NCBI GenBank assembly: GCA_950295325.1
Contig: OX485805.1
Coordinates: forward strand, 2,482,501-2,542,500
DNA from: Polytrichum commune
Taxonomy: Eukaryota; Streptophyta; Polytrichopsida; Polytrichales; Polytrichaceae
Length of the DNA stretch: 60,000 bases
Direction of reading: 5' to 3'
Position 1 is the stretch's first letter, and each line of letters opens with the position of its first letter. Below, piece by piece: positions 1 to 10,631 of this stretch. The translations under genes and the position numbers were made by a program. The notes under the pieces were generated by a model, which did no database searches, was not told where the DNA came from, and saw only the letters and a list, made by a program, of their open reading frames with translations.

Positions 1-373
1 GGGCTCACTTTGCACATTGAAGTTGGAGGAAAGGAGTTGCGGATGCATGTGGAGAATTTGTGGTAAATTTTCTCATATTTACCTAGAATACATCATATCA
101 TTGAAGCCTAGTTCATTGTGAACCGAAACTTGGAACAACTACTAGAGTTCGGTCCATAACAAAGACCTCCATGTTGAAATGTTCTCTTGTTTTTGTTGTG
201 TTTGTTGAGTTGGTGAAAGAGTACATAGCGTTCAATGTAGGACTTCAATCCCACGACCTCACCTACCCGAATGATGGAACTTCTTGCATGTGACAACCAT
301 CTACACCCAACCCCTTTCAATGGGAACCAACCAAATGCCGTAACCTAATGCTCTCTCAAAAGATTGGGACTAT

Positions 374-690
374 GGGATCTCATGCATGATAAAATAGAAT
401 AAATCAACGGGGGTGAGCATTCGGAGTGTCAAGGTCTCCTGGTTTTGTGTTGGGCCTACCTCCAAGAGGTGGTTTTTGAAAATAATCCAAGTGACCATGA
501 AACATGATCCATTCGATGCCATGTAGGAATTTATGTAGACTTTACATCCATCTTGCGTTCACGTACTCCGTTGGTCTCTCAAGCGCAGTGTGAAGCGAAC
601 TTGGACCGGCTCCACCTTTTCCACCAACGAGAGTGCTTGAAGTGCAATGGGTCACGGGCTCTCAATCTCGTGTGTGAAGTGGCCCTAAGT
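374..690 (+). repeat. Dispersed repeat, copy A of an inverted pair
   Basis: This stretch reappears as a diverged reverse complement at 10100-10418. Shared landmarks include the block around GAGCATTCGGAGTGTCAAGG, the GGCCTACCTCCAAGAGGTGG block, and the run mentioning CATCTTGC and TACGTGAATGC in the partner. No long ORF or transposase motif is present. I cannot define the element ends, so its class is unknown. Confidence 0.75.
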
Positions 691-844
691 CCCAAGTCAC
701 TTGAGTTCAATCCATGCAATCTGAACCGTTGAGAACATGGAGGTTGGGACTTATCACTTCACACGGGTCCCGAGTCGCTTGAGGTCGATCCGTGCAATCT
801 CAGCCGTTGAGAGCATGGAAGTTGGGACTTACCACTTCCCTCGT
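689..844 (+). repeat. Tandem repeat, two 78-bp units
   Basis: Two adjacent units (689-766 and 767-844) share the order GTCCC-AGTC-CTTGAG, then CGTTGAGA-CATGGA, then GTTGGGACTTA-CACTTC, with roughly a dozen substitutions. The unit overlaps the right edge of the dispersed repeat at 374-690. It has no coding potential that I recognise. Confidence 0.8.
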
Positions 845-930
845 GGTCCAAGATCCTAGGTCTCAAGCATGATATGGATATCTGCATGGCAATCATTTTT
901 GAAGGTTAGGTGAGGTGAGGTGAGATGAGG

Positions 931-996
931 GTTGGAACTTGTGTTGAGAGTTGGGTGGAGCAAAAAGCTAGACCCAACTCTCAGCACAAGTCCCAC
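931..996. repeat. Imperfect hairpin
   Basis: The arm from 931 (GTTGGAACTTGTGTTGAGAG followed by TTGGGT) is mirrored by ACCCAACTCTCAGCACAAGT ending near 996, with two or three mismatches and a loop of about 16 bases. It is preceded by a short GAGGT/TGAGG repeat. Its role is unknown. Confidence 0.65.
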
Positions 997-1202
997 GCGC
1001 TTTGATGCTAAAAACAATCTAGATCCAACTTTATTGAATGTAAGCCACATTTTAATGGTTTATTGAGGCTCAAAAGTTGGGACTTTGTGGAACTTGCTAC
1101 CATGAGTGGGACTTGGGAGTTGGAAACCTCATGTGAGCCGGCCCAAGTACTCAACACATGGAACTCCAACAACACAACTTTCAATCAAACCACTACAAAG
1201 CA

Positions 1203-2075
1203 AGGAGGAGGTGGAGATGGTGGGTGGGATTGTTTGACCAAAAAGAACTCCCATTTCAACCACCTTTGAGCTCATAAAAAGGGGCTTCAAAGGTCAAACT
1301 ATTGTTTGTACCACATCTATCAATACTCAAATGATACAAATAAAACCACTATCATCACCAAAGCCTCTTTTTTTTTTTCCTTTGTCTTTTCAAAATAATG
1401 GGAACTTACCAAAAGCCTCAACTAAAGCTCAACCAAAAAGTTTGGGGTTGTCGGAATTTCATGTGTTTTTTCATCAATACTTGGAGGTCCAACAACAGAG
1501 CTTTTTGGAGAACTTCTACAAGGGCGGTATGAGGTGGAGATGGTGGGTTGAAAGAGTTGAAAATATCGCCCTATTTCCATCATCCACCATCTCCGTAAAG
1601 TTTGAGGTCTTTGAATTGTCAAGTGTCATTTCCCAAATTTGAAGGTAATAGGCACTTGGAACGCAAAGAACCCGACTTTTTGGAGATCTTCTATGAGGTC
1701 AATATAGAGAGGTGGAGATGGTCGGTGGAAGTAGTTGGAAAAAATAACCACTATTTTCATCCACAATCTCGCAAGTTATATGATCAAGGGGATTGAAACC
1801 CTTGTTCATAATAAGTTTCTCACTTAACCCAAAAGATATGCATACAACAACCATCTACACACAACCTTTTTGATAGAAACCCACTAAAAGCTCTAGTAAT
1901 ATTTTAGCAAAATTATGGGGGTTGTTGGAATTCTAAGTGTCATTTCCCAAAATTGTCAACACTTTGAACTCGGCAACCTGACTCTCACTATGCATTGAAG
2001 TTCTATGATGTCAGTAAAGAGGTAGAGATGGTGGTTGAAAAACTAACCACATTTTCACCCACCATCTCACTTATA
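1203..2075 (+). repeat. Four degenerate copies of a GAGGTGGAGATGGTGGGTGG motif
   Basis: The motif GAGGTGGAGATGGTGGGTGG and variants occur near 1206, 1532, 1710 and 2020. Three copies are followed within about 30 bases by CCACCATCTC-like sequence on the same strand, so they can fold on themselves. The small ORFs here (for example 1331-1642) only translate the repeat and I do not regard them as genes. Confidence 0.6.
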
Positions 2076-2189
2076 ATAAGGGCAATAAAAGCTCCTTGGG
2101 GACGTTTATGATGAATGTATAGATTAATCACCGGTAGTTGCATAGAAAGAGCCGCCATTTAGGACAAGATGTGTCACGTAACTATTGTT

Positions 2190-3852
2190 CACCCTCTTTA
2201 GTATGACACGTTTGGGAAACACAAAAAATGTCGTATTATTGAGGTGTCGTCTTCTCGCTAATATGACAAATGGCGTAAAGTTGTCATATTATTGAGGGAA
2301 TACAAAAACATAAGCAATATGAGCTTCAAAATTATATACAACGAGTTTAAGTAATATAGATGATATGAAATAATATCTTATAACTCTAAACAAATACAAA
2401 TATTCCCAAGAACTCTTGAAATAGGAGTTCAAAGAGCTCTGGTGTTGCCTATCCAAGTTAGCGATTGTCATCTTATCTAAATTCCCTACTAGCTTTTGAA
2501 AACTAATAATTTCATTAATGCCAAAATGTAAAGAGTTGTCTAATCAGAAATTAGACAACAATGATGCATGATGTTTAACATCACTAAGCTTTACTGTAGG
2601 TGAAGCAACATCATCTACATCTACTGAATGTAGATCAACATTAAGATCAAAGCCTTGTGTATAATTGATTCGCAAAGCAACATCCACCAACTCATAAGTA
2701 CTCAATTCTAGCTCAGTAATCTCTTCCCCTTCCATCTAAATGTAAATCTCGATTGACATCTCATCATCACCCCATCACAACTTTGAAATCAAAGCACCAA
2801 GTTCACATGATTCTTCTTGCATTCTATTCTTCTCCATTCTATCAACTAGGGCAAAATCAACATTTCCATGTTGCAAGTAATATACGCGCCATCCTCCAAC
2901 AATTCTTGACTATTCGTGCATCCAACTCACTCCACATGATAGCCTATTTGATGTTGGGCACCACCTTCGTTAAGTCCTTCAATGTAGCATCATCATACTA
3001 TGATAAAACTCACTGCAAAAGTTTCTTCTTGTACTTAATTTTTAAAGATGCTATTGTACCTTGATCCAAAGGTTGGACTTCGTTTGTAACATTGGGAGGA
3101 AGGAATACCAAATTCATGTTGCTCAATTTCAAGGTGGAAATACCACGAGACTTACCAACTTTGGCAGAGCTACCATGTGAAGATGCATTATCCAAAATCA
3201 CAATCACCTTTCAATTTTGGCCTCTGAACTGATTGTTGAGTTGCAAAATCCAAGATTCAAATATATCCTCCTTCATCCAAGTTGTTTAATTTGAGTGCCA
3301 CCAAACATACTCATGAGGTTGCCACCTTCCAAAACATCGTGGTTGCTTGGACGTATAAATCACAATCACCTTCAACTTATCAATCCCAGTTGAATTAACA
3401 GTAAGAGCAACTGTGACACGCTCCTTTTGTAATTTCTGACCCTTCACCTTCCCTTGTGCTAATGGTTTATTAGGATGTGCTCTAAAATACAATCCAATCT
3501 CATCCATGTTGTAAACATCTTTGGGCTCATAATCTGACAAAAGAATAGGAAGGAGGCCACTCTAACCCTAACCAATTCCATTCTACACTAGTAACCCTAA
3601 ATATAAGTGAAATTCCCAAGTAGTTTCCAAGTGAAAATGGATGTATTTTAGATGTACATAACATAGATGAAAGGAATTTTAGCATTGATTACCCCTTTGA
3701 TATGACAAAACAAAGATTTTAAATGTCGTATTATAGAGTGCCGTAGTCGTATAAAAGAGGGATTTTTGAACTAAAAAGTTTGGTCGTGCAAAAATGTGTC
3801 ATAATATCAAGGGTGTGATATAAACGAGTGTCGTATTAACAAGGTTAGAGTG
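2190..3852 (-). mobile_element. Tigger/pogo-type DNA transposon, decayed
   Basis: The right end reads GTCGTATTAACAAGGTTAGA-GTG followed by TA, that is, an inward terminus CACTCTAACCTTGTTAATAC. The left end has the related CACCCTCTTTAGTATGACAC. A TA target dinucleotide is visible on the right only. Subterminal GTCGTATTA-GAG repeats lie just inside both ends. The interior carries a minus-strand DDE transposase pseudogene. Length is about 1.66 kb. The right end is well supported, the left end approximate. Confidence 0.75.
2544..3540 (-). pseudogene. Tigger/pogo-like DDE transposase remnant
   Basis: This is the catalytic half of a pogo/Tigger transposase (DDE_1 superfamily), the enzyme that cuts and rejoins element ends. 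Reading the minus strand from 3540, the first catalytic Asp lies in YNMDEIG (about 3502). The second is in VIVILDNASSH (about 3190) and the third in NEVQPLDQGTI (about 3064). The C-terminal motif NCWRMARIL follows near 2890. All three aspartates survive, but the frame has in-frame stops after WWHSN, after RGQN, after KKKLLQ and after VPNIK. The 63-codon acidic open segment at 2544-2735 probably represents the C-terminal tail. The N-terminal CENP-B-type DNA-binding region is missing. No functional protein can be made. Family assignment is firm; the exact subfamily is not. Confidence 0.88.
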
Positions 3853-6590
3853 TACACTTAGTGTCACATCTATTGTCACCAATTCTATTTGTCTTGCTCA
3901 ATACTAAATATATACCGCATGTGTTTGGGTATGTGCCATCCTGAGCTATTGCATCCGTGCATATGAATTAATGTCTCAAGTCATCCACGCACCCACTGTT
4001 CAAAGTGTCATTGCCAATGGTTGGTTGTTTTTGCTTTGGAATGGCAATTGCGTCACCACCCATGCTCCCTCATTGTTCACCTTTTCCGAAGTGTATTTTA
4101 GTTTCAAGAAATTATTTGTGTGTCGACTTGGTCTATACACACACATAGTGTTGCTTTTTAAATGCTTTTTGGAACTCTCAATTTAACAAATGGCAAGTTG
4201 CAAGAGTGTTCTATCCTAGTATCATCTTGCATGCATTGGCAATTCTAGTTGGTTGTCCGACCAAGACCAAACTTTGCTCATTTTGGAGACCGCTTTACAT
4301 CAACATTTACTTGAAACTAGATATCACTTTAAGAGTGAGTTATTAACATCATATGTGATCAGTTATGGTTGGCTGCCAAAACTTAAGCTCATTTCAGAGA
4401 CCACCCCCCTAGGTCTCTTCCCGTAGGGTAGCCAATGAAGAGACTAACTCCTTGTCCAAGTTTGAATTTGTTATTGCATTTAGTGTATGAGCCTTGAGCA
4501 CCACAACATGATACCTACACTAAATAGTACAAGCATGGTAAAATGGATCATTGATGTACCATATGAAGTTTTAAAAATTGACGGTTCAAAATTGCAAAGA
4601 AAGTTTCCATTTTGTGATATTATTTCTAAAGGGCATTTAAAAAAATGGTTTTCAAACTTTATTTGATTTCTAAATCTTACTTCCCACTAACCGGCTAATC
4701 CTTCCTACCCTACTCTAGGTGTTGAATAGAAACCCTAGTATGACCAAATCACGGGGTCTAAGATATTCATTAAATTTTGATTTAAAAAATACACTAATTT
4801 TATGAAATACATTAATTACATGATTATTATATAATATAATGTAGTATTTAGTGACATTAACTCTATTGTATTGGAGTAAGTGTCTAAGTCAATAATTGCC
4901 AACATGCTTCCAATAGCCTAATAATTATCATAGGAAATTGAGAAAGTAAAACCAAACTAAATTTGAGCTCAAAAATTGTATGGGACTCGGTGGATTGTTA
5001 GAACCACAAATATAATGTATTTATCTTAGTCACACTTGTATTGATATTATCATTATTGAAGGAAAGCATGAAGAGTTTCTCACATATAGAGGATCAACCT
5101 CAAGTTGCCATCTCAATTACGCCATTCTTTGGTGTAAAATGTTAAAATTGAGCTTTCAAATTGCTAATATTGTTGCCAATAGTGAACGTAACATTTTTAG
5201 GGTTGTAGATAATTTAGTTCAACTTTTTGCAAATAATGTATTTGACACATGTTAACGGGGTTGCACACCTTCCTTACTCCGCCAACTATTCGCATGAACA
5301 TAGCTAGTCACATCAACTAAGTTGCAACTGAGCCCTAGTTAGTCCTCCATACTTGAAACACTCCCTTATGGTGCAAAACATGCAAAGCTCAGTCTTGAGT
5401 ACAAAAACATGTTTTGGACAATCCATTTCAATTGACAAAACGGCCGAATCTAGAGATTAATTTTACAACCCAATCTTGGATATAAAATCCATAACCTTCT
5501 ACCAACCTATGATAGCATTTTGGGTGGAGATTTCACCACTTGTGCACTGAAATCAAAATGAGATCAACCGTCTCGATCTTAATACATAGAGAGTCCCCTA
5601 AAGTCATGGAGTTCTACACATGTAGCCGTGTTTCTTTAATTTGAAATGCTGGAAATAGGTAGTGACTAGGTGAGAGAGGAGTTATAGTCGTTCAAGATTG
5701 CAACATGACCAAAAAAAGTAAGTCAAAAGGGCACGGATTTGGGTTCCTTGAGATGGGCACCGACTGCACTCAAGCTTCTGTCTACCAATTATCTGAACCA
5801 AATCGACCTATGTTGTGAATATGGAATGGGAGAGAATCTTGCCCTTGAAGTTCTACTTTCATTTCAATATCTCAAAATCATTTACATTTTTAATTTCTTT
5901 TTGGGTTAAACGTTGTGATATCGATTTCCAAGCCTATAGAAAATCACTCCATTATCACACATGTATGCACTTATGCGAAGTTGCTTAAGTTATGGTAAAT
6001 GGGTATGTCTACCTTATACACGTAAGTCTACAATCAAATTCAATATGATAATGACAACTTTCGGGGTGTTTGGTACCGGCCAACCACATTTTCAAGTAAC
6101 TTATAAGTAAGATAAGGACCATGTAGCCAGGCAATCAACTTCGGTTAAGTCTAACCATGCGGCGAAGGGGGCGGAATTGACACCGGTGGGCCGGGTGCCG
6201 GCCATATTTAACAAGTGAACATGATGCACGCCCAAAGAATCACTTACGGAATATGAGCGGATATAAAGAGGGCATTATTTACAAGTTATACCTAGGCTTA
6301 TTGAACTCGGTTCATGGGGCTTAGTAATGTTATGAGTGGCCACACACCTTACCTTGACACTCACTATTAAGTGGAGCTACAATAGAGGTGGTTTTGAATT
6401 TGTGGGCCCTAGTTCATGGAGCCTGGTGATTTATTTTGTTACGAATTATGTATAGCCAAGAAGCGTAAAAATCCAAAAAATCTTTGATATTCATACTAAA
6501 TGTATGAACTAAATTGCCAAAATTCATCTATTTTGTCACTCTTTCATCTATTTATGGGGGATCTCATTTGGAATACGAATGAAATCGCTA
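3853..6590. other. No recognisable gene or element
   Basis: About 2.7 kb of AT-rich sequence in which both strands are broken by frequent stops. I see no transposase motifs, tRNA boxes or long inverted repeats. A GC-richer patch near 6150-6210 (ACCGGTGGGCCGGGTGCCGG) stands out in composition but has no identified role. Confidence 0.5.
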
Positions 6591-6777
6591 CACTCTTTAT
6601 TGTATCGATGTCATATGGCCCAAAAACAAAAAGAAATCGTAGAAAAAAAGGTCCCTAAAGAGCCATGTCATCTTGAAGGGCCGGGGGTATGACCCACCTC
6701 TTTGAATTGGGCCCCTGTCCACTATTGCTAGGGGTGATGGGAACCTGGTTAAACCATAACACCCATATGTGTGTGGT

Positions 6778-6870
6778 CTGTTCATCTCAAGTGAGTCCCT
6801 CTAGACTAATTTCGGGTCTGTAATGTTAATTTCGGAGAGCAATTTCCTTAGAAAAGAAACCTACATGTCA
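6778..6870 (+). repeat. Dispersed repeat shared with 45576-45665
   Basis: The segment shares TTCATCTCAAGTGA, then CTAGACTAATTT-GGGTCT and then TTAATTTCGGAG-like sequence, in the same order, with 45576-45665 in direct orientation. It is diverged and short, and the class is unknown. Confidence 0.5.
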
Positions 6871-7153
6871 CAATTAAATTTCACCTCGGGCAAGGTAATA
6901 GTTGTAAGGGCTTGGCTCAAAGGGGTGGGTGTCTAACGCTGGCCATCTTGAAGGTTGGGCCTGAGTGCTGTCCCCCAGTGGAAAAATATTAGCAAATTAT
7001 TTTGTTGGCTTTAAAGAAAGACTGCCATAATGGCGTGCCCGATGTCCTCACCACTGGCTATTAAATTCCCACCGCAGTCTGGGCAGCCGCCCGAAAGAAA
7101 CAAAAAGGACCCCCCCTGACCATCCGACCCTGCTGCCGACCTCCAAGAATAAT

Positions 7154-7187
7154 GGATGGTTGGGTGGACGGACGGATGGATGGATGA
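7154..7187 (+). repeat. (GGAT)n-like microsatellite
   Basis: Short run of GGATGG, GGACGG and GGATGGATGGATG. The small ORF at 7011-7202 on the minus strand is only its translation plus flanking sequence. Confidence 0.7.
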
Positions 7188-7439
7188 ATAATAGAAGTCC
7201 ACAATTGGGCATGTGAGGGCCGAACTTAGGTTAGGTACCCGTGTGTTTGTTTGGACAATCTTCTTTCTCTATGCACTCACTTCTTGTAGGATACGAAACA
7301 TGCGATTAGTGCAAGGTGATCAGCAATTGGTTCATTCTCTTTTAGAACCTAAAACGACTTGGATATGATTGGGCATGCTATGATAGAATTTTTGACACTG
7401 TTGAGGAGTGATGGAATGGAGAGAAGCTTGCATATGCTC

Positions 7440-8312
7440 TCACGATCGAAGCATTCCTTTGGTTGGTGTTGGATGCTGATTTGATCTCCGTTTCAGAGGT
7501 GCCCTTACATGCTCGATTGGATTTAGGCCATGTGATTGACAAGGCCAAGCAAGTACATCAAAATTTTGCATCGACAACCATTGCCTGACTGATTTTGCAG
7601 TATGTTTAGGATGATTATCATGTTGAAATATGGCACGAGAAGGGTTGTAACGATACTGTTCAATTTCATCTTCATGACCCATCTTGAAGAATGCTAAGAT
7701 ACATAAGCTTGTGTCATCTTCCCCTTTATCTTGCACATGTAACCCATGCCACGGGAAGTCATTCAACCCTGCACAAAAATTGTAGCACCATGTTTGATTG
7801 TTCCACTCACATGTTGAGCTTGTATTTGATATTCTCCATCCTTCACCCAACACCAAGCGTGACCGTTGATTGTAATCGATTGATCTTAGTTTCATTGATA
7901 AAAATCCCTCTATACCAATCATGAATAGCCCGATCCCGATGATGTTGAGCAAATTCCAACTTTTCAACGCATATTGTTGGTTGTGAGCAACGACTTCTCC
8001 TGCTTCTTTAATGACTCAAGACCTACATCATGAAGTGCATGCCTCACTGTGTTGATGCTCACTACCACATTCAAGTGCTCACTGAAAAGCATTCCTCATG
8101 TCTACAACATTATTTAGTCCACCAATTGTGATGGCTCTTACACAAGCTCGTTGTTTAGTATGGGTGATGCTTCTTGGGTGCCCTCCTCTTGAAGGCTCCG
8201 CATGAGGAACACACTCTCCATGAATCCTAGAGCATGTAGATCGAGAGATACCCAACAATTTTGGCAGTTCACATGTGCTACACCCATGTTGCAACATGGC
8301 TATAGCATTCAA
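7440..8312 (-). pseudogene. Tc1-type (DD34E) transposase remnant
   Basis: This is a broken Tc1/mariner transposase. The N-terminal segment (8312-8079) has the helix-turn-helix pattern of Tc1 proteins: GCSTCELPKLLGISRSTCSR, then a GGHPRSIT linker. Downstream, in different frames, are IFINETKINRLQS and CWVKDGEYQIQAQHVSGTIKHG. The last segment (7967-7440) carries FQHDNHPKHTAKSVRQWL and WPCQSHGLNPIEHV. The Asp of QHDN and the Glu of NPIE are separated by 34 residues, the DD34E signature of Tc1. The first catalytic Asp, expected in a DETKIN-type motif, is Asn here. At least two frameshifts and several stops separate the blocks. DD34E elements are common in animals and fungi, while plant mariner-like elements are normally DD39D. 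Terminal repeats were not found. Confidence 0.87.
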
Positions 8313-8396
8313 CCTATTCTCCTATGGTAATGCTCTCATGGGCATAGAAAATATTCACAACTGTAAGCGAAAATGTCCTAAGAAACCACATTGGGG

Positions 8397-9104
8397 CCAT
8401 TCACGATTGGGGTGCCAAGAATGAGTGTCTAGTGAAAACGAAATAAAGTAGATAACTTTACATAGTTGGTGTGCTTAGATTTGTATTGTGGAGCACATTT
8501 TGGATCATACCTAAATTTAATATTCCCTAATCAATACATCGACAAAGTTAATTTACAAGGAGTAAGGAATGAAAAGGACAACAAAAATTAATTGAAATGA
8601 TCCCAATTTTCTTCCTCACACTTATCATTCAATTGTGTACCAATAGAACTAAAGATGTATTGCATACCAATTACATGGCTTTACATATGACACCAAAACA
8701 TGGGCCACATAACACAATGACATGGCTACATGAAAAAAAAACGTTTAGAAATAGAATTGGACATAATAAAATATATGTATGGACACATGACACTTATACC
8801 AAGGCACTAGGATGGAAAACATGAAATAATTCACCTCCGATGTACACTTCAATAATGAAATTGTTATTGATATGGCCCAAACAAATCCTATGGCCTATCC
8901 ACTCATTTCATAAAGGATTAATCTAATGCTACTTATTATTTAATAAAAAGTAACATATTTCTTGATAAATCCTATGACCTATCTACTTATATATTCAAAT
9001 TTTATTAAATAAATAATAGTAAATCGTAATAAAACGTCGATATCCAATGTGACCCCAAGTCCTTGGTTCCTTTGTCCCAAAAGTAGTACCCCGATCGTGA
9101 ATGG
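8397..9104. mobile_element. MITE-like element with CCATTCACGAT ends
   Basis: The left end CCATTCACGATTGGGGTGCC is mirrored at the right (9104 inward) by CCATTCACGATCGGGGTACT. The interior, 8590-9090, recurs as a reverse complement at 22137-22660. No coding capacity is apparent. No target duplication could be read at the ends. It starts about 85 bp from the Tc1 remnant, so it could be a related non-autonomous derivative, but that is a guess. Confidence 0.65.
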
Positions 9105-10099
9105 ACATGACGATTATCCAAAAGTGAGAGGAAGTACCCTAGGTGGCATTGTGATTATTATTGCAATCAAAGGTGAGTGATGACCAAAAATTCCGAAACC
9201 GAGTCAATAGACCCAAGGTCATTCAAAATAAACTTTCTCTCTTGTTACTACAATGCTCAAGCTAAAATTTGAAAGGATGATAGCCAACTAAATTGTGCAT
9301 CTGACCCAATTTATGATTTGGCAAAAAGATCAACACTCTTCCATATATGGCTTCCCAAAATTTGCTGATTTGTTGAATGACTCAATTTTGAGATTAAGTG
9401 TATTTGGTCCTTATGTGATCACATTTTCCAATTGGACACTTGATAATGAGTAGCATATTTCAAAGCTCGTAGTTAAGAACAAACATCAAAAAAACTATGT
9501 GCTCAAATTTATCAACCACACCAAGTTTAATAGTTAACCTCCTTGAGAGGGGGCTACATGGTTGACTCTTAAATGTCTAAGGGAGTTTCATTTATGACCT
9601 ATAACATACCATTTACACAAGCTTCACTAAGTCTTAAAGCCGTGCCCTTTATATTTAGGGTTTTGGAACTTTATTTTAATCATTGTCATATGTCAAGGAG
9701 AAAATCAGAATATGTCCATATGTGATATTGATGATCAAAATACTAAGTATGTGTATGCTTTCAAGGGCACCCCATGGTGTCTATTTGAACCCAAGTCTTC
9801 AATCACATTATGATACTCAATTGATTTGTAATAGGAGTGAGCTAATTTTGGAGAGGAAAACGTTTGACATAGTAACCTAAAATGGACATTGGTAGCTAGG
9901 CGCAATGAAGTTGAAAGTAAATAAAGAATATAGTTGTTTCTATTTGACCCGAAACTGAGTGATCTAGCCATGAGCAGGTTGAAGAGAGCTCTAACGGGCC
10001 TTGGAGGACCGAACCCACATATGTGGCAAAATACGGGATATGTACTTTTGTGCATGGAAGGCCCCAAATTGGGCCTTTTTGGGCACTTAAGGGAAACAT
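9105..10099. other. No recognisable gene
   Basis: About 1 kb without motifs I recognise. The overlapping minus-strand ORFs at 9735-10067 and 9896-10252 (110 and 118 codons) show no domain, and the second runs into the dispersed repeat at 10100-10418, so I treat them as chance ORFs. Confidence 0.45.
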
Positions 10100-10418
10100 G
10101 AGGGCCACTTCAAACACGAGACTGAGAGCCCGTGGCCATGTACTGCAAGCACTCTCATTGGTGGAAAAGGCAGAGCCAGTCCAACTTCGCTTCACACTAG
10201 GCTCGAGGGACCAATGGAGTACGTGAATGCAAGATGGATGTAAAGTGTACATGGATTCCTACACGGCATCGAATGGATCATGTTTCATGGTCACTTGGAT
10301 TATTTTCAAAAACCACCTCTTGAAGGTAGGCCAGACACAAAATTGAGAGACCATGACACTCCAAACGCTCATAACTGTTGGTTTATTCTATATTATCATG
10401 TGTGAGGACCCGCATGAA
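10100..10418 (-). repeat. Dispersed repeat, copy B of an inverted pair
   Basis: Reverse-complement relative of 374-690. The order of blocks is conserved: CACGAGACTGAGAGCCCGTG, then CACTCTCATTGGTGGAAAAG, then GCAAGATGGATGTAAAG, then ACCACCTCTTGAAGGTAGGC. Copies differ at many sites, so the duplication is not recent. Confidence 0.75.
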
Positions 10419-10631
10419 TAGAAATTCATTGAAATAACATTTGGTTGAGGGCGTGGTCACATATGACTTCACACTACACTTGAGGGACCATGATCACACT
10501 ACATGATTTTGGAGGTGTGTTGGGACGGCCTTTGGACAATTCTTTTGGGCTCTAATTTTGAACTACAATTGAACAACTAGATTGGTTATATTTGTCACTG
10601 GATTAGTTTTCATGTTTTCAATCTTGTCGTA

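Noticed and set aside
1331-1796. ORFs rich in Trp, Arg and Glu as a repeat protein
   Set aside because: They follow the GAGGTGGAGATGG DNA repeat, which also occurs in other frames and outside the ORFs.
9735-10252. Overlapping ORFs of 110 and 118 codons as genes
   Set aside because: No domain, two frames compete, and part of the sequence is a dispersed repeat also present at 374-690.
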